Below, piece by piece: positions 13,599 to 24,195 of a stretch of 64,000 bases of DNA. Both the position numbers and the translations under genes were made by a program. How positions within the stretch are numbered: position 1 is the first letter of the stretch; the number at the start of each line of letters is the position of its first letter. The stretch covers positions 101,991,001-102,055,000 of the forward strand of contig CM075651.1 of NCBI GenBank assembly GCA_037953625.1. Reading direction: 5' to 3'. A model generated the notes under the pieces. It was not told the DNA's origin and searched no databases. It worked only from the letters and a program-made list of their open reading frames with translations. The stretch is from Crotalaria pallida. Lineage: Eukaryota; Streptophyta; Magnoliopsida; Fabales; Fabaceae.

Positions 13599-13854
13599 TG
13601 AAATTTGTATTTAGAGTTGTAAATCTTTTATTTTGAATTTCCCAATATAGGGTGTTTATTAAACCAAAAACATCGCTTCTAACGCTCTTTTGTTCATCTT
13701 TCAACCTCCTTTCCGATGCCAATGCTTCCTAACTCCTTCATGGCACTCTCCGGGATCCCAATCCATCACCTAAACTCTTCTTTAGCATGATTATCATTCT
13801 TATAACCCTATCATTATTCTAATTATTTTGGGAATTAAAATTCGGGATGTTACA

Positions 13855-13868
13855 ATTCTCCCCCACTT
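13855..13868 (-). promoter_or_regulatory. polypurine tract of element C
   Basis: On the minus strand, AAGTGGGGGAGAAT directly precedes the TGTAACATCC start of the 3' LTR. Confidence 0.85.
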
Positions 13869-15172
13869 ATTGGAATTTTGTCCCCGAAATTCCGTTCGAT
13901 TCCTTCAATGGAGAACCATCCCATTGGAAATTTTTTACTAATATAGTCCTTAATTCCGTCGCTCCCGCTTGTCTACACTTCATTCTGTGGTTGCCTTGAC
14001 AAGATCTTTAAAGTTTCGTAAATAAGCTCTCCCCCACTTAGCGTAGGCATACCCCTTCGTATCTGTATGCTCGCAAGTTCTTGTACACTGTAAGGAGTAC
14101 AACTACGGTTTAGCTTGGTTGGTTTTAATGTGGTCATCGTACGTAACCGTCAAGATTTATTTTGTTAGTTTTAATTCGTGATGATCTACACAAAATCCTA
14201 GGAAGATTCCCAATAGGTTGGCCACCAAAGTCTAATTTGGTCGTTCATTGAAGCTAAAAGTGATTCTTATGGAGTCTTCCCAAAAGGTTCTACATTCGGT
14301 TATTCTACTCTTGACCGACAAGGTAGCCTAAGGCTCTCATCCTTTCAGCTTTGATTTGGTTTTACTATCCAATTCTGTGCCAAGAGTTCGGGGGGAAACA
14401 CTCTGCAGCTAGCTTCTTTTCTTCTAATTGGATCTATCTCGTCGAGGGATTCCTATGAAGTTTCACCTTCATTCCAAAGGATCTATGTTTGATTACACTA
14501 CTATTGGTTGGTAATATAGCCGGAGGCTCTTATCCTCAAGCTTCGTTGTGGGGTCTAATACCCGATTTGATGTAAGGAATTTTCGGGAAGAACACCACTC
14601 AGGTTAGCGTCTATCCCACTATTGGATCTGTGTATTTGTAGAATTCCTATCGCAATTAATTTCCCACTTTATTAAGAAAGTTGCCATGATATCGTCCGTT
14701 AATAGATGCAAAGATCGAGACGACCAACCCCAATCTTACGTCCATTAACAACACATCATCGGCGGTTTTGCTGATAGCATCATCATTTAACAGATGTAGG
14801 ATCAGAGTGGTCAGTTCTAACCTTACATTCTATTAAACAACGACATTATCAAGGAGTTTGGTTACTTTCTACTTGGCATTCAAAGACTTAGTACTTTATT
14901 CTTTCTGATTTCTTCCTAATAAGTGAAGTTGCATCTATGTGTTTTTCGTAAATCATACAGAGGTTAGGGGTCATGGCTCTAAGCAGCAGATGCTTTTCTA
15001 AGTTTTCACTAAAAAGGTTCCTGATCATCAAAGGTCTTCACCTAAGACTCTTAGGGCATTTCTAATTTGGAGCAATTCCATTTCCGTTCAAGTAATTAAG
15101 GGAAACATATAAGCGTGTGACTCAATAATTAAACGTCATCTCACAGAGAGTATTAGGGACACATCTTTTACC
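13869..15172 (-). other. non-coding interior of element C
   Basis: These 1.3 kb lie between gag and the polypurine tract, where an autonomous gypsy element would carry several kb of pol. I see no protease, reverse transcriptase or integrase motif on the minus strand. Similar phrases recur within it (AGATGYAAGATC-like runs near 14700-14820), but no open frame does. Confidence 0.7.
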
Positions 15173-16298
15173 TCAGTTCGGCTTTCCTGCATCCTCCACT
15201 TCCTTCCCTTCCGAAGTGAGTACTTTTCCCCTCTGGATAGATCGCCCTGCACCTACTGGATGGGCTCTAGTTGCATTCACCTCCTTCTTCATAGCATTCT
15301 TGGGACAATTAGCAGCATAGTGTCCAGGTTGTCCGCACACAAAACAACTAAAACTTCTTCTAGTTTGGTTCCGAAACCAGCACTCTCCACCATGCTGCTT
15401 TCCACAATGTGAGCATAATGGAGGAGCATCCACAACAGTCTCACTCTTGCCCATAATTCTTGGGACTGCTGCTCTGTTGTGGGTAACAACATAAGGGCTT
15501 GATCTTTGAGTTGGCCCATCACTTCTGATTGGACCTCCTGTCTTCTGCCCACTCTTAACTTTCTCTTCCGCTAATTTCTGAGCTGCCTTGTCCCGCTCTT
15601 CTGCCATTTCCTGCTTGAGTGCATTCTCATAAGCACTTGCCATGTTCACCAATAGGGAAAGTTTGGCGATGCCCTGATAGGTGAAAGCAGTCCTAATCTT
15701 GGCATGCAGGCCAGACTCGAATTTCATGCACTTGTTGCGCTCGCCTGCGTCCCTGTAGCTACCTGAGTATCGGATCAGATCTTCAAATCATGCCGCATAT
15801 TCGCCGACACTCATGTTCCCCTGCTCCAACTTGAGGAAGGCCATTTCTTTCTCCCTTCGGACATCCTCTGGAAAATACTTCTCAAGGAAACGGATTTGGA
15901 AGAGATCCCAAGAAATAATTTCATTCGCTGCCTCCAAACTTCTTCTTTGTTTCTCCCACCAATTTTCCGCATCACCGGACAGAACATATTCCACCAACCT
16001 AACATAGTGATCGGCTGGTGGTTGCAGCGAGCGGAGAATCTTTTCCATCTCCTGGAGCCACTTCTGTGCACCGTCTGGATTGTACCCGCCTTCGAATCTT
16101 GGTGGGTCGTTCTTTCTGAATCTCTCCATCCAGTCAATTTCAACCGGAGCTGGTGGTTGAGGTTGTAGAGCTACTGCTACAGCTGTTGCGGCTGTCGCTA
16201 TGTTTCTGGGCTTGATTCTCAGCCTGGTTCTGCTGCAACTGAACCAGAGTTTCGAAGATTGCAGCGATTTGATCGTTGTCAGCCCGTCTCCTAGCCAT
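15173..16298 (-). pseudogene. gypsy gag of element C, broken
   Basis: This would be the capsid and nucleocapsid protein of the gypsy element. The likely start is the ATG at 16298 (MARRRADNDQ...), giving a Gln-rich leader in a different frame from the rest. From 16129 the Retrotrans_gag core is clear: FEGGYNPDGAQKWL, then ENWWEKQRRSL and FLEKYFPEDVRREK. A TGA at 15788 interrupts the frame after GEYAA. The same frame continues with RYSGSYRD, an E/K-rich coiled segment, a CSHCGKQHGGEC cluster and a CCHC knuckle (CFVCGQPGHYAANC) near the end. No protease follows. The defects are at least one frameshift and one stop. The CCHC and gag core make the family assignment firm. Confidence 0.88.
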
Positions 16299-16460
16299 AC
16301 TTTTTAGTCATGGAGGAAACAGTCCGTTAAAGACCGAATACTTAATCAGTAACGTAATTATCCTATTCCTAGACTTAGACTCTTACTAAACGAATTAGTT
16401 ACTCTCTTGGTGAGTAACCGTTGGAGATGTGAGTCCACACTCCAAAGGCCGAGGGAAACT

Positions 16461-16472
16461 GCTCGGATACCA
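16461..16472 (-). promoter_or_regulatory. primer binding site of element C (tRNA-iMet type)
   Basis: On the minus strand, TGGTATCCGAGC lies three bases after the 5' LTR end. It matches the plant initiator-tRNA-Met site TGGTATCAGAGC with one mismatch. Confidence 0.85.
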
Positions 16473-16836
16473 AAATGTAACACCCTATCTTAATTAATAC
16501 TCTAATTACCCCGATTGATTTAGTGACTTAAAAATTTCTTTTTAAAACCATTTTAGCTTATAAAAATCTCTGTCAAATTGGACAGAGTTTCCTTTGTTTT
16601 ATGGACATTCCAAAAATATGAGTTTGCCTTGAAAACCTGTAATAATATTTTCATATAATCAACAGTATGGCAGCAGGGCAAAATATAATATACTGCATCT
16701 CCATACATCATTTCCAAAATAGCAAACAGGTTATACAATAGTTTTAGTTCGCAAAACATAATACATCACATATATATATCCATCAAAAACCAAATTTGTA
16801 ATTCTCGAACCCACATATTATCACACCCCTAATATT

Positions 16837-16859
16837 CATACTCCACGTTGTGGAGTGTG
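16837..16859. other. hairpin with 7-nt loop near LTR end (C)
   Basis: CATACTCC (16837-16844) and GGAGTGTG (16852-16859) pair with one T:G position and enclose the 7-nt loop ACGTTGT. Comparable 7-nt-loop hairpins lie at the same place in LTRs D (25966-25992) and E (30346-30364). Confidence 0.65.
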
Positions 16860-17117
16860 CCCCTGCTCGGACAAGACTAGTGCATGCTCCGCTTCGGTAC
16901 CTGTAAAAACATATCAAGAAGGGTATTATTACACAGAACTTAGAAATATAGCTTCTACAAAAGCATAGTAACAAACCATGGACCTACCCTAACCCATACT
17001 ATCCAAATTATATACTCATTCAATTTCCTTTTATACAACTCAACCTTTCCTTATCCTTTATATTAAATACTTTCCCTATGCCTTTCTAGTCTTTTCATTC
17101 CATTCCATTCTTTCGCA

Positions 17118-17858
17118 CACCTTTCGGTGGGTCTTATTACCATTTATTCGCACACCACAAGGGCGGGTCCTATTTACATACTACACACTCCCATTTGGAG
17201 GGTCCATAACATACATAATCACGCTCCCTTAGGGAGGGTCCATTATTCGCATATATTCACCACATTCACATATATCACACTCCCTGCGGGAGGGTCTATA
17301 CTTCACACTCCATCATGGAGGGTCATATTATATATTTCAATCCACTCCTTTCGGAGGGTCCATAACATACATCTATCCACTCCTCTATGGAGGGTCCATT
17401 TATATACACATATCCACTCCTTTATGGAGGGTCCATTACATATATAATCACGCTCCCTTAGGGAGGGTCCATCATTCACGCTCCGTTATGGAGGGTCCAT
17501 TTATATACACGCTCCGTTATGGAGGGTCCATTTATATACACGCTCCGTTATGGAGGGTCCATTTATATACACGCTCCGTTATGGAGGGTCCATTTATATA
17601 CACGCTCCGTTATGGAGGGTCCATTTATATACTTTTGCACTCCACTTAGGGAGGGTCTTTGTACAATTACACCTATTCTCACTTCCATTCGGAAGGGTCC
17701 TAAGTCATTATGCCTATTCTCACTTCCATTTGGAAGGGTCCTTCCTATTCATTCATATAGTCACACTCCCTTTGGGAGGGTCGTTCATACATACGCCATC
17801 ATCCATATCCTAAATTCACCATTTCACATTCCTATATCCGCAGCTAAATGGGTGGGTC
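17118..17858. repeat. array of short covarying hairpins in 5' LTR of C
   Basis: This is the same series of units as at 11745-12423, with two more copies of the 31-bp unit. Stems such as CTCCC/GGGAG, CTTCC/GGAAG and CACC/GGTG each keep complementarity and are followed by G and GTC. Confidence 0.8.
17477..17631. repeat. 31-bp tandem repeat, 5 copies
   Basis: Five perfect copies of the 31-bp unit starting CACGCTCCGTTATGGAGGG, against three in the other LTR of the same element. Confidence 0.9.
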
Positions 17859-18864
17859 TTTCTCACATAAGCAATATAATTTCCCATTGCCCAATTACTA
17901 CACTCGTTACCAATCCATTTATTATCTAATTTCCTTTTAATCTCATTATTCCACTCAATTCGTTATCAACAACAAACACCCTTTTTACTTATCTCTATGT
18001 TTTTCATATTCATTGCTCATCATTCTCCTAAATTAAAACAAGTCTATCACTAACACTTCCCTTTTATTTATTTGCCTCTTAATTATCCCCATATTGTCCT
18101 ATTCCATTTCTATCATAAATTTTCATATCTTTTCAAGCATACAACCAATTTCTATTGATTTTCACTCTATTGTCCACCCTTATTTCTTTTATATTTTCCT
18201 TATGATTAGTCAATTTAATTATTCTCATTACTCCCTAATTTAATATCTACTTAGTCAATCATTCCTTTGCTATCCATAACTATAGACATACCTATTCTCT
18301 TATACTTCAATTACTTTACCTTTATACTCTCTACCAATTTCTTCATTTATTCTCATTATTGACTACCCTAAGGTTTTGTGCTCCTCTCATCCTCTACCCC
18401 TAGCCATCACTATAACTAAAGAGAATCTACTTCCTAAGCTAAGGTAATACGAACCCTCTTACCTCAAATAAAGGTGGAGAGAGAGAGAGAATGTTGATTC
18501 CCAAGCCTTAGTGTAGAGAGAGAAAATGTGAGCACTCCACCGAGCTCTAGAACTCAAGCTCCTAAGCCTCAATTCCTTGATCCTTTGGTGATTGCCCAAA
18601 TAAATGAGAAGGATTGAGGGAGTTAGGGTTTTGAATTGGGAATTGGGGATTTGAGGGATTGAGAATGAAATTGGAGTTTTTATTGATAGAAAATCATGGG
18701 GAGTTGATGGGGAATGATTATGGGGCGTTAATTTGGTTTGATTTGGTGTTGCTTTGACATTGGAGAAGGATTGGGGAAGAGATAAGAAGAGAGCTTCGAA
18801 TGGGAGAAGAGGAAAATGAAGAACAACACTTAAAATTCGTGTTTTATGGCTGACACTACAGTGG

Positions 18865-18953
18865 TTAATCGATTAAGTGAGTGCTTAAACGATTAACCCA
18901 TGTAATTTGGCCAAAATCAACTTTCTGGCCTTAATCACAGCTTAATCGATTAA
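18865..18953. promoter_or_regulatory. U3 palindrome cluster in 5' LTR of C
   Basis: TTAATCGATTAA at 18865, a one-base variant TTAAACGATTAA at 18885 (20-bp offset) and TTAATCGATTAA at 18942. A TATA-like CATAAAAC (minus strand, near 18848) lies just downstream. Confidence 0.7.
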
Positions 18954-19009
18954 GCTGGTTCAGTCCACTACTTCCTATACACTTCAAATCGTCATAACTT
19001 CTTCGTCGA

Positions 19010-19072
19010 CCGTCGGATCTTGCTCAAATTTTAAAGCAAGCTTCTCTACATACTAATATTCACATCCAACGG
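19010..19072. promoter_or_regulatory. CCGTCGGAT / ATCCAACGG inverted repeat (5' LTR of C)
   Basis: Arms at 19010-19018 and 19064-19072 with one mismatch and a 45-base interval, identical in layout to the copies in the 3' LTR and in LTRs D and E. Confidence 0.65.
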
Positions 19073-19328
19073 TGGAATATGTGTTTAGAGTTGTAAATCT
19101 ATTATTTTGAATATCCTAATATAGGGTGTTTATAACACCAAAAACATCGCTTCTACCGCTCTTTTGTTCATCTTTCAACCTCCTTTCCGATGCCAATGCT
19201 TCCTAACTCCTTCATGGCACTCTCCGGGATCCCAATCCATCACCTAAACTCTTCTTTAGCATGATTATCATTCTTATAACCCTATCATTATTCTAATTAT
19301 TTTGGGAATTAAAATTCGGGATGTTACA

Positions 19329-22078
19329 GAATTGGTTTGAGAAAAAGGGTATGCTAAATGCTTATGTATGTTATGAATCAAACTTAACTGAAGTTCCACA
19401 TAATACTTGGTGGATTGATTCTGGATGTACGACTCATGTTTCTAACACGATGCAGGGATTCCATTCAATCCAAACCATAAACCCAAATGAGAAGTTCTTG
19501 TTCATGGGGAATAGAGTGAAGGCACCAGTGGAAGCAGTCGGGACTTATCGTTTAATCCTTGACACTGGGCATCACCTAGATTTATTTGAGACTCTTTACG
19601 TACCTAGTTTATCTAGAAATTTGATTTCATTATCTAGACTTGATGCTACTGGTTATTCTTTTAATTTTGGTTCTGGATGTTTCAGTTTATTTAAGCATAA
19701 TCATCTCATTGGTACTGGTTTTTTATGTGATGGTTTATATAAATTGAAATTGGATAATTTATATGCTGAAAGTGTTTTAACCCTGCATCATACTATTGGT
19801 GCTAAACGTAGTTTAGTAGATGAACGTTCTGCTAACTTGTGGCATAAGCGTTTGGGTCACATCTCCAAGGTATGAATGGAAAGACTCATAAAGAATGAAG
19901 TCCTTCCAGACTTGGATTTTATTGACCTAAGAATTTGTGTGGATTGTATAAAAGGAAAATTAACAAAACACAGAAAGAAAGGAGCCACAAGAAGCAACCA
20001 GCTTCTTGAAATTGTGCACACCGATATTTGTGGACCTTTTGATGTTAATTCTTTCGGAAAAGAAAAATATTTTATCACCTTTATTGACGATTATTGACGT
20101 TATGGTTATATTTACTTGTTGTATGAAAAATCTCAAGCAGTAGATGCATTAGAAATTTATTTAAATGAAGTAGAAAGACAAGTAGATAGAAAAGTGAAAA
20201 TTGTTAGGTCCGATAGAGGTGGTGAGTATTACGGAAGATATGATGAAACTGGACAACACCCAGGTCCTTTTGCTAAACTTCTAGAGAAACGTGGTATTTG
20301 TGCGCAATACACAATGCCAGGTACACCAGAACAGAATGGTGTATCAGAAAGGCGTAATAGAACATTATTGGATATGGTTAGGAGTATGTTAAGTCATTTG
20401 TCTTTACCTATATTTTTGTGGATGTATGCCTTGAAACCTGCAATGTATTTGTTGAATAGGGTTCCTAGTAAGGCAGTTCCAAAGACACCTTTTGAACTGT
20501 GGACCGGTAGGAAACCTAGTTTAAGGCACCTGCATGTTTGGGGTTGCCCGACAGAAGTAAGGGTTTATAATCCACAAGAAAAGAAATTGGATGCAAGAAC
20601 AATTAGTGGTTATTTTATTGGTTATCCAGAAAAGTCAAAAGGGTATAGATTTTATTGTCCTAACCATAGTTTGAGAATTGTTGAAACTGGAAATGCTAGG
20701 TTCATTGAAAATGATGAAATTAGTGGGAGTACACTTCCACAAGATGGAAGTATGTCTTGTCCACGAAATGTGGAAATTAAGGAAGTTAGAATAGCAGTTT
20801 CTGTAGCTCGTCCCTCTAGCTCAATTATAAATGTTCCTCTAATTATTGCACCGCATAATAATTTGGAGGAGCAACAAATAAATGAACCTGCTATTCATAA
20901 TGAACCTATTGTAGAGGAGACACAAGAAGTAGTATTAAGGAGATCTCAAAGAGCAAGAAAGTCAGCTATTTCGAATGATTTTGTGGTTTATCTACAAGAG
21001 TTAGAATCTGATTTGAGCATTGAAAATAATGACCCAGTTTCGTCTTCACAAGTCGTTAGTTCTAAAAATTCTGGTAAGTGGTTAGATGCCATGAAAGAGG
21101 AATTGAAATCCATGGAACATAATGTTGTATGGGTCCTTGTAGAACTGCTTGAAGGTTGCAAGAGAGTTGGGTGCAAGTAGGTCTATAAGACCAAACGTGA
21201 CTCTCATGGCAACCTTGAACGTTACAAGGCCAGACTTGTTGCAAAGGGTTACACTCAGAAAAATATAACGAGACTTTTTCACCAGTCTCACGAAAGGATT
21301 CATTCAGAATTATCATGGCACTGGTAGCCCATTATGACTTGGAGTTGCACCAGATGGATGTGAAAACAGTCTTTCTTAATGGAGATTTAGAAGAAAATGT
21401 TTACATGGACCAACCAGAAGGATTCTTGGTGGAAGGAAAGGAACGCATGGTGTGCAAATTAAAGAAATCAATATATGGACTTAAACAAGCATCCCGCCAA
21501 TGGTATTTAAAGTTCAATAATACCGTTGTTTCTTTTGGTTTTAAGGAAAACACCGTTGGCCGGTGTATATACCTGAAGGTTAGTGGGAGCAAGCTTATTT
21601 TTTTGGTTTTATATGTTGATGATATCTTGCTTGCAACTAATGATCTTGGTCTTTTACACGAGACTAAGGAATTTCTTTCTAGTAATTTTGAAATGAAAGA
21701 TATAGGCGAGGCATCCTATGTGATAGGAATAGAAATATTCCGGAACAGGTCACAAGGATTGTTAGGACTGTCTCAGAAAGCATATATTAATAAAGTACTA
21801 GGAAGATTTCACATGGAAAAATGTTCGGCATCACCCGTTCCAATTCAGAAAGGTGATAAGTTTAGTCTCATGCAATGTCCTAAAAAGTGATTTGGAACGG
21901 AAATAGATGGAAGCAATTCCGTATGCATCTGTAGTTGGGAGTATTATGTATGCTCAGACATGTACTTGACCAGACATAAGCTTTGCAGCTGGAATGCTAG
22001 GGAGATACCATAGTAATCCCGGATTAGATCACTGGAAAGCTGCAAAGAAGGTTCTGAGATATTTTCGTTGCTAAGAAG
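19329..22078 (+). pseudogene. decayed copia pol (protease, integrase, RT)
   Basis: The + strand encodes copia pol from the end of gag to early RNase H. Protease shows WWIDSGCTTHVSN. The pre-integrase HHCC region reads LWHKRLGHISK and CVDCIKGKL. Integrase shows HTDICGPF, TFIDDY and SDRGGEYYG, followed by GTPEQNGVSERRN. Reverse transcriptase shows HQMDVKTVFLNGDL, YGLKQASRQWY and YVDDILLATND. Stops occur at 19873, 20095 and 21178, a small deletion near 21260 shifts the frame, and another shift follows the TGA at 21888. No LTR is attached. The left end abuts the C LTR and the right end stops at about 22078 after HWKAAKKVLRYF, joined to Athila-like sequence. The right junction is not an LTR end, so it looks like a deletion. 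Confidence 0.9.
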
Positions 22079-22090
22079 GAGATAGGGTAT

Positions 22091-22486
22091 GTGGGCTTTC
22101 CTTGGGTGATCACCCGATTGTGTGCTGCAACCGGTGTTGATTTTCGTGGTGATGTGCGGGATCTTAGGAGGACCCCGAAGATGACCAGAGCTACATGGGA
22201 TATGTTTATTGGTAGATCTATAGAGGTAGCTAGGACCGGTCCACCCCAGTCACAGAGCCAGATCCCAGTTCAGCAGCCTCAGGATGAGTCAGGTCCTTCC
22301 AGCCAGCCAGCTCAGCAGGGGGGAGGTGATGATGGGAAGATCATTGGGATGTTACAGCGTTTGCTTCGGAGGCAGAGCAGAGCAGCTGAGTTCCAGCGTA
22401 GAGAGATGCATAGGAACCAGGCTAGAGACTCATTTCTGAGCAGTATCGGAGCAGCGCAGGGTATGCCCTATAATGTACCACCATAA
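22091..22486 (+). pseudogene. C-terminal fragment of a plant retrotransposon ORF (env-like or transposon-protein domain)
   Basis: The frame gives about 131 residues. It opens with GFPWVITRLCAATGVDF, a phrase like the LPFPxLITxLCxxAGVP segment of the 'putative plant transposon protein' family found in legume gypsy elements. It then turns Gln/Ser/Pro-rich (QSQSQIPVQQPQDESG) and ends with a charged segment (RLLRRQSRAAEFQRREM) and a stop at 22484-22486. It lies about 1.7 kb upstream of the 3' LTR, where Athila elements carry their env-like ORF. The N-terminal part was lost at the junction with the copia remnant, and the apparent ATG is internal. The role of the protein is unknown. Confidence 0.55.
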
Positions 22487-24181
22487 ACGGATGAGGATCA
22501 GAGTTTGCTGGATGCATCTCCTCAGGAGGAGGATGAGGAGTAGTTTAGGGGATTTTTATTTTTATTGATATATTTTGTATCCCTTCCCCTATTCGAACTT
22601 GTATTGTTGCTATTACAAAAACATGTACTGCTTTCTAGGATTTGTTTTTAGTTTTATTGCATGACTAATTATTTGGACTATTTATTTATGAGCATCTAGT
22701 TCTATTCTGTGTGACAGGTGTGAGTTGATATATTTCTCCATTAGACGTGCTATTTTTGGCACTTGGTTCTAACGATTGCAGGTATTAAGTTTGGGGAAAT
22801 ATCTCTCACGTTTGTTAGTGATGAACATTTTTGAGGATGTCGTAGTAAGTATTCCAAATTTATTTCATGTAATTTTTTTTTTTTGTAGTTAGGTATGTTT
22901 AGTTTAGTTTGCTTGAGGACAAGCCAACCTTAAAGTTTGGGGGAGTGGATTACAAAATAAAAAGTTTTCAGATCTGAATTTTTTTTCCCATTTTTGGCGT
23001 TGGTTTGGGTCTTAGGTAGAGGTTTTGTAATTATTCTAGACTTAGGATTATTTTTCTGATGATAGGTGTATATACTTAGTTTAGGATTAGACTCATTGAT
23101 TCATGTTATTTATTTGTTGAGCTGTAAATATTCTTGAAATTTGGTTATTTTGACAAAAGTTTTCAGAACTTGAGATTAGTGAACTAACTTTAGCTTAGTG
23201 AGATTTTGAGCCTTTTGATGGGGTATATTATTTATTGAATTATATTTATTTGAGACCCCTATTCTTTCATGAGTGTGTTCTCTTTAGTTTTGTGTTCTAG
23301 AACATGACCGGTGACCATTTTGAGATTGATAATTGATTACATGCATGAAAATGATTAAGGCATTTAGAATGGTGTTTTTGTAGCCTTCAGAGATTTTTGT
23401 TGGATTTATTTTCCCTTAGTTGCCCATTTTGAGCCTTATGATTAAAAAATGATTTTTCTTTGCTACCCTGCATTGATTGTATTATTTTTGTGAGTACCTT
23501 AAGAATTTTGAATGAGCAATTGAGAGAGAGACATTTCAAAAGTAATGAAATTGTGAAAGTGTAATTAAGTTACTCTTCTTCCAAAAGAAAAAGAAAAATT
23601 TGAGAAAAAGTGAAAATTGATGAATGAAAAGAGAAGAATTTTGTTTGGAAGAAGTAGTAGAGTAAAATTGAAAAAGAAGAAGTTTGAAATAGTTGTGATT
23701 TGAGTGTGAGTCTTCATAGTATTCATTGCTCATTCATAATTTTTAGAGGGAAATTTGTTTTGCATTTTAGCCCTTAGTTTCATCCTTTCTTTCTTTTATC
23801 CCACCTTAACACTTTTAGCCATGGCCACGTTACAACCAAATTAAAGACCTTTTGATTTGTGCATGTTTTTAATAATTTCAGTGGAGATTTTGGTCTATGG
23901 TCAAGCATATGGTAACACTTTACTATTGTATGAACTTGAGTGAATATTTTGAACCCTTGATACACATGAGAGATATACACTGAGAGGTTGAGAGTGTTCA
24001 CTAGTTCTGAGTACTGATTGGTTTTGTTTCTTTAACCAAATTTTGATATGTGAATAGCTTGTATAAATATGTGGCTGTGTTGATGAGTCGAAGTCTTAAA
24101 TTAGGTGTTGTACATTTTGATTTGGATGGTAGTTTTTTGTTTTAGAATTTTTATTTTACTTTTGCCTGGGACATGCAAAAT
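22487..24181 (+). other. long 3' untranslated region of element F
   Basis: No gene is visible. The stretch holds earlier polypurine-like copies (TAAGTTTGGGGAA near 22784 and TAAAGTTTGGGGGAGTGG at 22931) and an A/G-rich run at 23520-23700. These are common in Athila-type elements between the last ORF and the 3' LTR. Confidence 0.6.
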
Positions 24182-24195
24182 GCTAAGTTTGGGGG
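24182..24195 (+). promoter_or_regulatory. polypurine tract of element F
   Basis: GCTAAGTTTGGGGG immediately precedes TGTGATTTG, the start of the LTR. Confidence 0.8.

Larger units (their letters stand above)
11611..13854 (-). repeat. 3' LTR of element C, truncated
   Basis: This copy starts (minus strand) at 13854 with TGTAACATCCCGAATTTTAA and matches 16984-19328 until LTR B interrupts it at 11611. It has three copies of a 31-bp unit where the 5' LTR has five. It also lacks about 40 bp between the second and third U3 palindromes. Confidence 0.9.
16901..18462 (-). other. putative leader intron within 5' LTR of C
   Basis: On the minus strand the donor reads TTTGAG|GTAAGAGG and the acceptor reads TATGTTTTTACAG|GTACC. 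The 1,562-nt interval contains the whole hairpin array. Equivalent donor and acceptor pairs occur in LTRs D, E and H. This is inferred from consensus only, without transcript support. Confidence 0.4.
11611..19328 (-). mobile_element. Gypsy element C, gag-only non-autonomous chromovirus type
   Basis: Minus-strand order is: 5' LTR (19328 down to 16476), primer binding site, broken gag, about 1.3 kb of non-coding interior, polypurine tract, then 3' LTR (13854 down to 11611). The two LTRs match along their shared length. The 3' LTR lacks about the last 0.5 kb because LTR B interrupts it. The 3' interior ends with the ATTTCGGGGACAAAATTCC-like segment typical of plant Tekay/Del-like chromoviruses. 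No protease, reverse transcriptase or integrase is present, so mobility would need proteins from a relative. Confidence 0.85.
16476..19328 (-). repeat. 5' LTR of element C, complete (2,853 bp)
   Basis: On the minus strand it runs from TGTAACATCCCG at 19328 to GGGTGTTACA at 16476, next to the primer binding site. Order on the sense strand: inverted repeat (19072-19010), palindrome cluster (18953-18865), purine-rich leader, putative splice donor (18462), hairpin array (17858-17118), putative acceptor (16901), 7-nt-loop hairpin, LTR end. Confidence 0.92.

Noticed and set aside
15811..16168. Overlapping frames opposite the C gag
   Set aside because: Shadows of the gag coding frame, which has a clear Retrotrans_gag core and CCHC knuckle on the minus strand.
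17477..17631. Possible CRISPR-like array
   Set aside because: The 31-bp units are directly contiguous without unique spacers, and the setting is a plant LTR. It is a minisatellite.
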